This document shows positions 46,473-55,235 of a DNA stretch of 64,000 nt, piece by piece (position 1 is the first letter of the stretch; each line of letters starts with the position of its first letter). The notes beneath the pieces are model-generated. The model was not told the DNA's origin and did no database searches. It worked only from the letters and a program-made list of their open reading frames with translations. Source of the stretch: a virus; the IMG/VR virus record IMGVR_UViG_3300025132_000021, positions 1 through 64,000 of that record. The stretch is one strand, 5' to 3'. The translations under genes and the position numbers were made by a program.

Positions 46473-47618
46473 ATGGCTTATCTGCTCTTGTTCACTGGCA
46501 AAGGCGGAGTTGGCAAATCAACGATTTCGGCATCTACGGCAGTTTATCATGCTTCACAAGGATTAAGAACTCTTTTGGTTTCCTCTGACCCCGCACATAG
46601 CACCGATGACACTCTTGGCATCAAAGTAGGTTCTGAAGACACACCTATTTCTGAAAACTTATGGGCGAAAAATCTTAATGCCGAATCTCTTGCCGCCGAT
46701 TTTTTCGGTCAATTACAAGGTTATATGGAATCATCGTTTGGAACACTCCCCGGTTTTGATTCATCTATGTTAGCCGACTTAAGTAATTTTCCCGGTATGG
46801 ACGAAGCCTTTGCTATGGAAGAAATGTCTCGTTTGTGCCATTCTTCAGACTATGATTTAATCGTTTATGACACCGCACCTACTGGACACACACTCAAAGC
46901 CTTGTCTGCACCTGATTATCTTAACACATTTTTACTCAAAGTTTTGCGTATGAAAGCCAAGATTGAGAATCTCAAAGGATTCTTTATCAAGAAAGGAAAT
47001 ACCTCTAAACTTGTAAATCTTTTAGAAGATTTCATCGCTCGTATTGAGAAACTTAAAGTTTTGTTGCGAGACCCGAACTTTGTTAGCATGAACTTGGTTT
47101 CTATTCCTACTGAAGCAGGATTCGCAGAATGCAACCGCACAGTTCGTTATTTAGAAACCATGAAGATTCCTGTTCAGCATCTTGTAGTTAATCAAATTAT
47201 CCCGCCATTTACTCCTGAAGTTTGGGCAGATGCAGAGTCCAATCCTGCTGTGGCTCTTTTGAAAACCGAGTTTGATATTCAACAACCTTACTTACAAAGA
47301 TTTAAGGAACTAACCTCCACCTCAAACTTGCGTTTGGTTGGAATTACTCGCTTGCCTTTTGAGCCTCGCTCACACCGCCTCGTGGATGTTGCTCACACAC
47401 TTTGGGGAGAGCGAGGACTTCAATTCCAAATCGCACCCTCATTGGAATTGAACGAAGATGATAAGAAGTTGCGAGTTCATGTTCCTCAAATTGCTGAAGC
47501 GACATGGGCTAAAGATAATCTAAGTTATCGTTTTGGAAATCATGTTTATCTATTGCCCCTCACTGGTAAAGTTAAGCGTCGTAAGAAAGGCGATAGCGTA
47601 GAACTCACATGGGAGTGA
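46473..47618 (+). CDS. get3: Get3/ArsA-family ATPase
   Basis: 381 aa. Deviant Walker A FTGKGGVGKSTIS (residues 7-19), switch I VSSDPAHSTDDTLG (about 37-50), and switch II YDTAPTGHTLKAL (about 131-143), a string characteristic of Get3 rather than MinD. Adenine-site LVVNQIIPP comes later. The helical client-binding subdomain lies between, and the C-terminal extension is beta-rich and basic. Get3 captures C-terminal membrane helices and delivers tail-anchored proteins. The ArsA alternative (arsenite pump) is less likely, as there is no ArsB and no Cys triad. It is followed by a small membrane-protein gene. Confidence 0.88.
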   Translation: MAYLLLFTGKGGVGKSTISASTAVYHASQGLRTLLVSSDPAHSTDDTLGIKVGSEDTPISENLWAKNLNAESLAADFFGQLQGYMESSFGTLPGFDSSMLADLSNFPGMDEAFAMEEMSRLCHSSDYDLIVYDTAPTGHTLKALSAPDYLNTFLLKVLRMKAKIENLKGFFIKKGNTSKLVNLLEDFIARIEKLKVLLRDPNFVSMNLVSIPTEAGFAECNRTVRYLETMKIPVQHLVVNQIIPPFTPEVWADAESNPAVALLKTEFDIQQPYLQRFKELTSTSNLRLVGITRLPFEPRSHRLVDVAHTLWGERGLQFQIAPSLELNEDDKKLRVHVPQIAEATWAKDNLSYRFGNHVYLLPLTGKVKRRKKGDSVELTWE

Positions 47619-47622
47619 TAAC

Positions 47623-47799
47623 ATGGATTGGGAATGGTTCTGGATTGTGGCTTTGACTATGGTAGTAGTCATGCACGGTTTTTTAGATATTTTCTTTGTG
47701 CGATGGGTTTTATGGCGCAACAAATTGCTCACAGAATTGGCCGTTAAATCTATTAAAAAAGAATCAGAAACTTTAAGTAGTCGTGATGAGTCAGAATAA
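47623..47799 (+). CDS. 58-aa membrane protein
   Basis: Trp-rich hydrophobic helix (residues 3-30) then a charged tail. It starts 4 nt after the Get3-like gene, so it is cotranscribed and may be a membrane partner or client. The next promoter (47772) is embedded in its 3' end. Confidence 0.6.
   Translation: MDWEWFWIVALTMVVVMHGFLDIFFVRWVLWRNKLLTELAVKSIKKESETLSSRDESE
47772..47783 (+). promoter_or_regulatory. promoter TTTAAGTAGTCG
   Basis: It lies 30 nt before the ATG at 47802, inside the upstream coding region. Confidence 0.7.
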
Positions 47800-47801
47800 T
47801 C

Positions 47802-48722
47802 ATGCAGCCTCAAGTGATTGGCATTTTAGCAGCCGTCGTAACCGCAGGTATTGGATACCATGTCCTTACCAAAGACAAAGAAGAAGAAACTACTACGGTA
47901 GTTGCTGGCGGAGTGCCAACTCAAACAGATGATTCCACATCTTGTAGCGATGATTTAGGTTGTGCGGCTGATGAACCTTATTGTGTAGATGGAAAATGTT
48001 CTGATACATTCCCAATCGCCACTCATTTTACCAAAAAATCTGGTTCTTTGTATCCAAAGATTGGTCAGTCTAACCTTTATCGTAACTTAAGTGATAAATC
48101 TAATGAACCCAGAGGGCAATACAAAACTTTGTCTGAAGCAGCAAAGGCTTGTAATGATGACCCAGATTGTGTCGGTTTCACCTATTGGCCTGAAAGATAT
48201 ACTTTAGACAATCCTAAAGATGCTGATGAGAGTTGTAGTTCCGATTCGGATTGTTCCACAGGAAAGTGTTGGGAAGGTAAATGTCGTTCAGCACAATATG
48301 GATTGAGTTATTTCTGGAGTAATACATCAGCACCACAGATTCCGGGAGACTATGATGGAGACACATGGAAATCCGCTAAAGGCGGTTTGACTCTTTCTCA
48401 AGGAGTAGGACCTTCTAATGAATACCTTGATACTCGCCGTCCTCGTAATGTAGCAGCAAATCATGTAGATGGAGATTTAACCAAATCTTGGAAATACGAA
48501 CAACACATGAAGCAAGTAGGAATTACCTATCTCAAGAAAGGTATGGAAGATTTCAAGTATTCAGACAGTTTTGAGGATGATGGCACAGCCAAGACCCAAA
48601 CCAGTTCGGCGGAATCTGATAACTCTATGCACATGACAGATACAGGAAATCCTTTCACCCACCCAGCCAGCAACCCAACAGGTTCAGGCTTTGTGATTTC
48701 TGACAAGTCTACAAAAGTTTAA
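47802..48722 (+). CDS. N-terminally anchored Cys-rich extracellular protein
   Basis: 306 aa. An uncleaved signal-anchor (about residues 5-23) is followed by Cys-rich segments of the form CxxDxxC...CxxGKC (near 48-65 and 148-165) and a PAN/apple-like piece (EAAKACNDDPDCVGFTYWP near 112). The rest is polar. Likely exposed on the cell or particle surface for adhesion. Confidence 0.65.
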   Translation: MQPQVIGILAAVVTAGIGYHVLTKDKEEETTTVVAGGVPTQTDDSTSCSDDLGCAADEPYCVDGKCSDTFPIATHFTKKSGSLYPKIGQSNLYRNLSDKSNEPRGQYKTLSEAAKACNDDPDCVGFTYWPERYTLDNPKDADESCSSDSDCSTGKCWEGKCRSAQYGLSYFWSNTSAPQIPGDYDGDTWKSAKGGLTLSQGVGPSNEYLDTRRPRNVAANHVDGDLTKSWKYEQHMKQVGITYLKKGMEDFKYSDSFEDDGTAKTQTSSAESDNSMHMTDTGNPFTHPASNPTGSGFVISDKSTKV

Positions 48723-48729
48723 GTAAGAC
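48718..48729 (+). promoter_or_regulatory. promoter TTTAAGTAAGAC
   Basis: It lies 31 nt before the ATG at 48749 and overlaps the preceding stop. Confidence 0.6.
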
Positions 48730-48748
48730 TTACGCTTTATTGATTAGT

Positions 48749-49135
48749 ATGGTCGGCTTAACATTTGACTGGGATGATGTTTGTATTCAAGATACAAAGG
48801 TTCAAGCAGCCTTGAACAATTTAGATGAGGACTTTCCCTCCAAAGTTTGGTATCGTATCAGTTCCAGTGGAACTGGTCTTCATGTTATGATTGGTGAATT
48901 ATCTTATGATACTTTGTTTGGCATGGTTTTTAGTCCTATTGAAATGAAACAAGATACACAATTTGTCTATCGTAAAAAGTTTTCTGAAGAACCATGGAGT
49001 TTAGAATGTCAAGGCCGTATGTTTTCTGACCAAGTTCGCTCTGCTGAAGGATTTAGAACCAGTCGTGTTTTCAAAAGTAAAAATGGCAACCAATCTTCAT
49101 CGTGGATTCATTGGGCAGGTGAACTGCATGAGTGA
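48749..49135 (+). CDS. small protein with primase (AEP)-like motifs
   Basis: 128 aa. LTFDWDDV near residue 4 and YRISSSGTGLHVMI near 35 resemble motifs I (DxD) and II (sxH) of archaeo-eukaryotic primase/polymerases. A clear motif III is not visible and the protein is much shorter than known AEPs, so it may be a minimal or decayed primase-like fold, or unrelated. The start is fixed by promoter spacing. Confidence 0.4.
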   Translation: MVGLTFDWDDVCIQDTKVQAALNNLDEDFPSKVWYRISSSGTGLHVMIGELSYDTLFGMVFSPIEMKQDTQFVYRKKFSEEPWSLECQGRMFSDQVRSAEGFRTSRVFKSKNGNQSSSWIHWAGELHE

Positions 49136-49286
49136 TGAATACCATGAATTAGAACTTTTAGTTCAAGTGGCTATGGCATCAGGAGAAGAATACTATTTAG
49201 ATGGCGACAAGACCACTGATTACAAGGCCGTAGCCAAAGCCTTGCTTGATGGAACTAATCATGTTTATTCTATCCGAAAAAACTGA
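49128..49286 (+). CDS. small acidic protein
   Basis: 52 aa from MSDEYHELELL. It overlaps the preceding gene by 8 nt and ends just before the next promoter. Unrecognised. Confidence 0.5.
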   Translation: MSDEYHELELLVQVAMASGEEYYLDGDKTTDYKAVAKALLDGTNHVYSIRKN

Positions 49287-49289
49287 AGT

Positions 49290-49301
49290 TTTAAGTAGGT
49301 G
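49290..49301 (+). promoter_or_regulatory. promoter TTTAAGTAGGTG
   Basis: It lies 30 nt before the ATG at 49320. Confidence 0.7.
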
Positions 49302-49319
49302 TGCTGACTTAGGAGTATT

Positions 49320-49721
49320 ATGACCGAAATTAGGTATTGGCCCAGAATTGGAATGCGAGTAGAAAGAAAAGCGGCTGAACAATTTGTTGATAAGTTAATT
49401 ACGAACACTATGGAAGCAGGTTCACGCCTTGATGACGACATTGAGGAGTTCGTTCAAATCCAGACTTTGACTCCGCAAGAACTTCAACAAGAAATTGAAG
49501 AACTCTTTGAAAATCCACCAGACCTTGAAGCACCTGCTTTTGATGAGTTTAATCAAGCCATCATGGATTTGATGGATTTTGAGAGCAATCGTAAAAAGTT
49601 TATCTTAGAAAAGAAAGCCGAAGGTATGACCCTTGATGAAGCCAAGCAAGCCTATGATTTTGCTAAGGCGGCTATGGTTCGCACACACCTTGACCTCCCA
49701 GAACCGTCCGAAGAAGAGTAA
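49320..49721 (+). CDS. helical hypothetical protein
   Basis: 133 aa, acidic, with long helices (RKKFILEKKAEGMTLDEAKQ). Unrecognised. Followed by a wHTH gene 12 nt later. Confidence 0.6.
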   Translation: MTEIRYWPRIGMRVERKAAEQFVDKLITNTMEAGSRLDDDIEEFVQIQTLTPQELQQEIEELFENPPDLEAPAFDEFNQAIMDLMDFESNRKKFILEKKAEGMTLDEAKQAYDFAKAAMVRTHLDLPEPSEEE

Positions 49722-49733
49722 GGCGGGTCTTAA

Positions 49734-50213
49734 ATGAGCGAACCACCTAAGAAACCACGACCATTACCGTTGGTAGAAACTTTAGTATTTGATATTGTCA
49801 ATTATATGTTAGACAATGAGGGCTATGGTTTTTCTACCGATATTGCTCAAGAAATGCTTACTCTAAAGCCCAAAAGATATACCTCCCGTGAGGTTATTGG
49901 CATTCTACGAAACCGACCCATGTTCCGCCATGCTCAATCCAAAGAGCGTCGTGGTGGAATCCGATGGAGACTTGATGTATTATCTCTCAAAAGATATTTG
50001 ATTCAAAAGGGCTATGAAGACCGTGCAGATGCTCGTAATCTTTATTCCAAAATCCGTAATCTAAAATGGAGACAGATGATGAATACACTTCATGGTCTTA
50101 ATGATTTAATCTCTCACTTAAGTTTGATTCAAGCAGAAGCAGATGCAGAATCTACGGTGTCAGAGGAAACTTTAGACACTTGTTATGAACATTTGGCTAA
50201 CATTTGGTCTTGA
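49734..50213 (+). CDS. winged-helix-like protein
   Basis: 159 aa. Residues 14-75 read as a winged helix (VFDIVNYMLDNEGYGFSTDIAQEML, then TSREVIGILRNR, then RRGGIRWRL). The remainder is helical. Probably DNA-binding. Cotranscribed with the preceding gene. Confidence 0.55.
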   Translation: MSEPPKKPRPLPLVETLVFDIVNYMLDNEGYGFSTDIAQEMLTLKPKRYTSREVIGILRNRPMFRHAQSKERRGGIRWRLDVLSLKRYLIQKGYEDRADARNLYSKIRNLKWRQMMNTLHGLNDLISHLSLIQAEADAESTVSEETLDTCYEHLANIWS

Positions 50214-50243
50214 TTCGGATTGAAACATCCGAAAAAGAGAACC

Positions 50244-50255
50244 TTTAAGTAGTCG
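50244..50255 (+). promoter_or_regulatory. promoter TTTAAGTAGTCG
   Basis: It lies 29 nt before the ATG at 50273. Confidence 0.75.
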
Positions 50256-50272
50256 TTCCATAATGTAAGAGT

Positions 50273-51016
50273 ATGACATTCTTTGTGCGTCGTTATCAAA
50301 AGGGCATCAAGAACTCAGGCACACAAGACATCTTAACATCGGATGATGAAATCTCCTTAACTGATTTTGTCTCAATGGCACATAAAACAGGCCCGGGAAA
50401 GTATCTGTTAGGAGAGCGTGGTCGGGGTATCAGAGGTTTCCGTAAAATCACAGATTGTATCGTTGAACCCACACAAGTATTTGCTGCCGAGACTGTTCAA
50501 GTTCGTAAAACTCTTAAACTTCAAGACATGAATGATTCAGAACTTATGGAACTTTTAGGTAGCATGAGCCGAACAGAACTTAACTCACCAGAAGAATTGA
50601 CTACTTTTCAAGAAGATTTGAATAACATTCATCGTGAATTGGCTCGTCGTAGTGGTGGCTCAACATCTGTTTCCAAATCAGCAGAAGGTTCAACCCCCAG
50701 CCCCGCTATCGCTTCGGCTGGATTTGCCGTCGGCAATAAATCCGCCGCCGCTATGGGAGTCGTAGCAGGATTAGTTATCGGTGCTTTGGGAACATCATGG
50801 TATTACAAGAGTAAGATTGATGACCTACAAGCCACAATTGACCGTTTTGACACTAAATTATCTGAAGCCGAATCTTACATGAAGAAAGCAGAAGAAAGAG
50901 AAACTAAGCGTGCTGCTGCTGAACACGCAAAGGCTCGTTATGACGCATCTATGCAAAATGGAGTTGGAGGATTATTCCTCTCGGATTACAACCGCCGTAA
51001 TGGTCCGCATTATTGA
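50273..51016 (+). CDS. membrane protein with coiled coil
   Basis: 247 aa. A soluble first half containing VFAAETVQVRKTL, then one membrane helix (about 156-175, AAMGVVAGLVIGALGTSWYY), then a coiled coil (KIDDLQATIDRFDTKLSEAESYM) and a Gly/Arg-rich end. Unrecognised. GAGGTGATTAA at its end serves the next gene. Confidence 0.6.
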   Translation: MTFFVRRYQKGIKNSGTQDILTSDDEISLTDFVSMAHKTGPGKYLLGERGRGIRGFRKITDCIVEPTQVFAAETVQVRKTLKLQDMNDSELMELLGSMSRTELNSPEELTTFQEDLNNIHRELARRSGGSTSVSKSAEGSTPSPAIASAGFAVGNKSAAAMGVVAGLVIGALGTSWYYKSKIDDLQATIDRFDTKLSEAESYMKKAEERETKRAAAEHAKARYDASMQNGVGGLFLSDYNRRNGPHY

Positions 51017-51025
51017 GGTGATTAA

Positions 51026-51535
51026 GTGGACATCTCAAACTTAGTGGCAGATTTGTCCACCTTCAAAGAATCATTAACACAATTCCAATCTCATTTAGAA
51101 TCTCAAAGAGCCGCTACTATCAAAGGCCAGTTCAGAGAGTTCTCACAATCATTAGGAATTGTGGCCGATGCTGAAACGATTAACAATTTGTTTGAAAGTT
51201 TTGAATCTATTTCTTCAACTATTGACAACAATGACTTAAAATTGAGAGACCGTATTCTTAAAACTTTAGATTCGCAATTTGTCGCACAGATTTTAACTCT
51301 TAAAACAGCAGCCCGTGAATCAGAACTTCGGAGAATGACTTCGGACTTATCTGATTTTATCCGAGATATTCCTGCGAGCAGTAGTGATAAACAATTCATT
51401 CAAAACTTAATGGCTAAATCTTTGAAAACTCTTTCCTCTGAAGTTTCACTTCAGAAAAACTTAGGAGAAACCTACAATGAGGCTTGGATTCAATCTTTAC
51501 AAGTGCAAGCAGAAGAGATTTTTAAGAACTTTTAA
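51026..51535 (+). CDS. coiled-coil protein
   Basis: 169 aa with a GTG start after a GAGGTGATT ribosome binding site. Almost wholly helical with heptads. Likely a partner of the preceding membrane coiled-coil protein. The following promoter overlaps its stop. Confidence 0.65.
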   Translation: MDISNLVADLSTFKESLTQFQSHLESQRAATIKGQFREFSQSLGIVADAETINNLFESFESISSTIDNNDLKLRDRILKTLDSQFVAQILTLKTAARESELRRMTSDLSDFIRDIPASSSDKQFIQNLMAKSLKTLSSEVSLQKNLGETYNEAWIQSLQVQAEEIFKNF

Positions 51536-51542
51536 GTAGTAT
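51531..51542 (+). promoter_or_regulatory. promoter TTTAAGTAGTAT
   Basis: It lies 30 nt before the ATG at 51561. Confidence 0.7.
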
Positions 51543-51560
51543 TAACAACATAGTGATTGT

Positions 51561-52691
51561 ATGAGCGACTTCGGCGGCTTAGTTCGGGACGACACTTCGG
51601 AAGATAAATCCGAAGCCAAGACCCCTGAATCCAAAGCAAAATCTTCCTCCAAATCTAATGCAAGTTTAGCATCCGTATTGGGTGCTGATGATGTAGCCAG
51701 TTTGACCAGAAAATATGACCTTGACCCAGAACTCGGAGAGCGTGTTCTTGTTCCTTTGGTTAATTTCTTAGATAAATATGGCGTGGGCGATGCAGTTAAT
51801 GAATCACCAACTGTTTCAGGTATTATGAGTTTGGCAGAGTTCTGGAATGATATTGCCCCTGTTGTCAAAAACGCTGCTGATTATTTCGGAGGTCGTCAAA
51901 AGACTCTAAGCGAAGATGACCGAGAGTTCTTAGAAAGAATCCGACAGGCTCAAGAAGAATCCGCAGATTTAAGTTTGTTTCAAGATTCGGAAACCACATC
52001 TATTGGTGAATCTATTGTAGAAGAACCACCAGAACCTATTGAAATTGTAGATGACCCATTTACCAGCAACAAACCTATTGATTGGTCTCAAATGTTGGGT
52101 GCAGGCAAAACCCAAAGCAACCATTATGAAACTTCTTCCACACTTCAGAAGCAAGAAACTCAATTTGGCATCAGTGGATTAGAACAATTAGCCAGAGAAG
52201 CAGGATTGAGCATAGAAGAAGTTCAAGCCAAAGATGGTCAAAACAAAATCAACGGTGCAGACGCATCTAAAACAGGAGTAGATTATCTCGCTGAAGATAA
52301 TAATTTAGGAAGCGTTATTGATTCTGGAACTTCCAAGATTCAAGCAGCCATGAAAACTCAAGCCGAGCATTATGAGCGCACATCTCAAGCCCAATTTGAC
52401 CAAATGGAAACTCCTGAGTCGGCTCTAAAATATGACCCATTATCAGTAGCAGGTTTAGAACCCCCTGCTGCATTAGAAGGCGGTGGCTTAGAAAGTATGG
52501 AATCTTTGATGGCGAAAGCAGGAGTTTCTGCTGACGATATTAAAACCCAAAGTCCTGCTGATACTGTATTACCTACTGACACCGACGACCAAGTAGATAA
52601 CTACGAAGAAGTTGTTTTGCCTGAAGACCCCGGTATCGCACCTGCTGAAACTTTTATGGTAGACTTTTCTGACTATGAAGTTTTGGAGTAG
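51561..52691 (+). CDS. acidic scaffold-like protein
   Basis: 376 aa, acidic, Ser/Ala-rich, low complexity, largely disordered with short helices. The segment Q-x3-HYE(T/R)TS-x2-Q occurs twice (near residues 192 and 271). No membrane segment. It looks like an assembly or scaffolding protein, but this is inference. Confidence 0.55.
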   Translation: MSDFGGLVRDDTSEDKSEAKTPESKAKSSSKSNASLASVLGADDVASLTRKYDLDPELGERVLVPLVNFLDKYGVGDAVNESPTVSGIMSLAEFWNDIAPVVKNAADYFGGRQKTLSEDDREFLERIRQAQEESADLSLFQDSETTSIGESIVEEPPEPIEIVDDPFTSNKPIDWSQMLGAGKTQSNHYETSSTLQKQETQFGISGLEQLAREAGLSIEEVQAKDGQNKINGADASKTGVDYLAEDNNLGSVIDSGTSKIQAAMKTQAEHYERTSQAQFDQMETPESALKYDPLSVAGLEPPAALEGGGLESMESLMAKAGVSADDIKTQSPADTVLPTDTDDQVDNYEEVVLPEDPGIAPAETFMVDFSDYEVLE

Positions 52692-52697
52692 TTAGTT

Positions 52698-53108
52698 ATG
52701 AATCCTATTTGGACACACTTTTGCAGCCATAAAATGGAAGATTGGCTAAGTTGGCTACGCACTATTCATATCAATTCTTATTTAGAACTAACTGAAAGAT
52801 TTATTGCTACTCACCCCTACTTTGTCCCTTCGGAAACTCATTTTGATGACCGACAGAATCAATTATTTCAAAAGTTGATTGTAGATTGGGATTTTATCAA
52901 CACCTTGAGTGATAAAGGATTGCTGGTTTGGGCTAATTCTAATTTTTTAGATTTCATAGAAGCCTTAGAACCTTATGGGATTAAATATCCTGATATTCGT
53001 AGACTCACTACCTTTTTGCGTCTGCATTTAGAATGGTTCACCAGAGTTTATCAATTTACCCGTGCTGACTTAATTTTAGAACTTAGGGAATCTGGTCGGA
53101 ATCTTTAA
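52698..53108 (+). CDS. hypothetical protein
   Basis: 136 aa, helical, aromatic-rich, unrecognised. It starts 6 nt after the preceding gene. Its stop overlaps the next promoter. Confidence 0.6.
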   Translation: MNPIWTHFCSHKMEDWLSWLRTIHINSYLELTERFIATHPYFVPSETHFDDRQNQLFQKLIVDWDFINTLSDKGLLVWANSNFLDFIEALEPYGIKYPDIRRLTTFLRLHLEWFTRVYQFTRADLILELRESGRNL

Positions 53109-53115
53109 GTAGTTG
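53104..53115 (+). promoter_or_regulatory. promoter TTTAAGTAGTTG
   Basis: It lies 30 nt before the ATG at 53134 and sets that start over an earlier in-frame codon. Confidence 0.75.
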
Positions 53116-53133
53116 GACTGTGTGATTCTAAGT

Positions 53134-55230
53134 ATGGTTCGTGTTAGCGACACAGCAGTAGATTACATCTTGGCATATTTCTGGCTACAAGGTGGCAAAG
53201 CAGGCAGGATTCGTAAAATTGGTCCAGATATGGCTGATTACTTGATTTCTAAAGGACACACATTTTCCCCTCGTGCAGAAAAGAAACTACGCACAGTTCC
53301 TTCTGCTTCTTTTTCTACTTCAGTATCTACTCCATGGACCAGCAACGCTGGTTGGATTGCTGCGACTTTCGGAGAATCCGCTTACAACATTGACGCATAC
53401 TATACTCGTAACCTACCCACAGGCCGTAGTATTGAATTAGGCACAGACCCTATGGGAAGCCCCGGTGGTGGAAAGGGTCGTGCTTGGAAAGCACAATCCT
53501 TTAATCAAACTGGTTGGGATGTTATCAACATTGAATCTATTGTAAATACTAATAAACCAGACCCTCGGTGGATTGCACTTTTGAACAATGTAGCCGTTTC
53601 TGGTGGTGCAAGTTTTACTGCTGATTTCCCAGTAACTAATCCTCGCTACGAAATTGGAAGTGGACTCATGCGCTATGCAGGAACACCACCAGCAATTTCT
53701 GGCGCACCGACTCCAACCACAGGTGCAACACCTCCTCCTCCACCAACACCTGCTGTTGAACCAGTAGTAGAACCAGAACCAGTAGTAGAAACAGTTGATG
53801 TAAGTTTTGATGATTTCAAAGACAATCTTTCTCTTGATGATTTGTCTGTCTTTGTTGTCAATGGGGCAAGCACTCCAACTATTAAGCCTTCAGACCGAAA
53901 GATTTCTTCTAAAGCCTTTGTTGCCAACGCAGGAAAGTTTTCAGTAGAGTCTGGACAGATTTCTATTACTATGAGAACACCAGATGCAGCCAAATTATCC
54001 AATGATTTAGAAGTGGCTTGGATTACTGGTGAACAAGACCCGTCAAAACTTGTTGATATGGAAGGAGATATGGTCACTATTACGGACGAAGAAGGTGAAG
54101 AATATGAAGTTCCAGCACCACCAAAGGTAAAGTTTATTGTTGATTGCGATGAAAAGAAAGTTTTCATTAGTGTTAATGGAGAAATGATTCAAGCCATCAA
54201 AGATGAGTCTGAATATGCTTTTGCTAAGTGTGAAATAACCGTAGAAGAACCCGCTAAAGGCGGTAAGATTACTTCATTATTCCTTGATGGAAGCCCTATT
54301 GAGTTCGGTAAAAAGACAGGGGCTATTTATGATTATGGATTCCCTATTCGTGGAGTCATGGGACTTCCTGAAAATTGTTATGCTGATGCTTATGATGCAG
54401 GAGAAGTTACCGCAGGAAAAGACCCAACAACTCAAATGTTCGCAGCCCGTGGAAAGTTTTATGCACTGGGCGGTCGTTTAATTCAATTTGGAACTCCTCA
54501 ATCTTACACTTATGATATGAGCCAAATGGACGAAAAGGTTCTTCAACCATTAGCACTTAACTTTGATACAGAACTGGATTTAGATAAGCAAGGAATCTTC
54601 TTTACCTTGTTATACCAGAACGCACTTACTGATGGCTCAAATCTTTTCCCCGGTTTTGACATCAACTCTACCGTAGATGCTAACATGGAAAATCTTTTAT
54701 TCCCTAATGATGTTCGTAATCTTCGTCCTAAGACAGAAGATAACAAGGTCATGCTACAAAAAGCAGGTGCTATACGCCGAGCAGGAGAAGGTATTGAAAA
54801 GATTGAGATTGATAGCAGCAATCTTCAAAGCACAGGTGAATTAGAAATCGGAGGTAAAACTTACACAACTGAAGTTTATTCTCAAGTTCAAGTAACTTTT
54901 GATGGAGGAGATACTATGTTGATTCCAGATGGAGATGACCGTTTCCGTGCTATTGACAATTCTGACTCCGAAATTATGGGAACAATTAGTGTAGATGAAA
55001 GCACAGAACGCCCACAAATACAGATTGTTTCAGGAGATTTAGATGATATTTATGAATCATTAGAAGCCTCTCGTCGTTCCAACCGTTTGTCCAAGAGATT
55101 TAATCGTGAAAGCAAAGGAGAAATTGTTAGCCAAACAGGTATGGTAAAGCAAGGAGATTCCTACTACATTATTATGGGTGTTGGTTCACAAACAGTAGTT
55201 GTTGAATTAGATATGGAACAAAAGGTGTGA
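53134..55230 (+). CDS. large hypothetical protein with proline-rich linker
   Basis: 698 aa. It begins with a helical segment of about 60 residues and a beta-rich domain. A Pro/Thr/Glu linker (about 195-225, PTTGATPPPPPTPAVEPVV) separates it from a long beta-rich body with repeated VDCDEKKVFISVNGE- and SLFLDGSPIEFG-like strands. No membrane helix. It directly precedes and is cotranscribed with the MoxR-type ATPase, so it may be a substrate or partner. Confidence 0.6.
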   Translation: MVRVSDTAVDYILAYFWLQGGKAGRIRKIGPDMADYLISKGHTFSPRAEKKLRTVPSASFSTSVSTPWTSNAGWIAATFGESAYNIDAYYTRNLPTGRSIELGTDPMGSPGGGKGRAWKAQSFNQTGWDVINIESIVNTNKPDPRWIALLNNVAVSGGASFTADFPVTNPRYEIGSGLMRYAGTPPAISGAPTPTTGATPPPPPTPAVEPVVEPEPVVETVDVSFDDFKDNLSLDDLSVFVVNGASTPTIKPSDRKISSKAFVANAGKFSVESGQISITMRTPDAAKLSNDLEVAWITGEQDPSKLVDMEGDMVTITDEEGEEYEVPAPPKVKFIVDCDEKKVFISVNGEMIQAIKDESEYAFAKCEITVEEPAKGGKITSLFLDGSPIEFGKKTGAIYDYGFPIRGVMGLPENCYADAYDAGEVTAGKDPTTQMFAARGKFYALGGRLIQFGTPQSYTYDMSQMDEKVLQPLALNFDTELDLDKQGIFFTLLYQNALTDGSNLFPGFDINSTVDANMENLLFPNDVRNLRPKTEDNKVMLQKAGAIRRAGEGIEKIEIDSSNLQSTGELEIGGKTYTTEVYSQVQVTFDGGDTMLIPDGDDRFRAIDNSDSEIMGTISVDESTERPQIQIVSGDLDDIYESLEASRRSNRLSKRFNRESKGEIVSQTGMVKQGDSYYIIMGVGSQTVVVELDMEQKV

Positions 55231-55235
55231 TTAGA

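Noticed and set aside
46473-47618. ArsA arsenite-pump ATPase
   Set aside because: No neighbouring arsB, arsR or metal-binding Cys triad, and the switch II string DTAPTGHTLK is the Get3 form.
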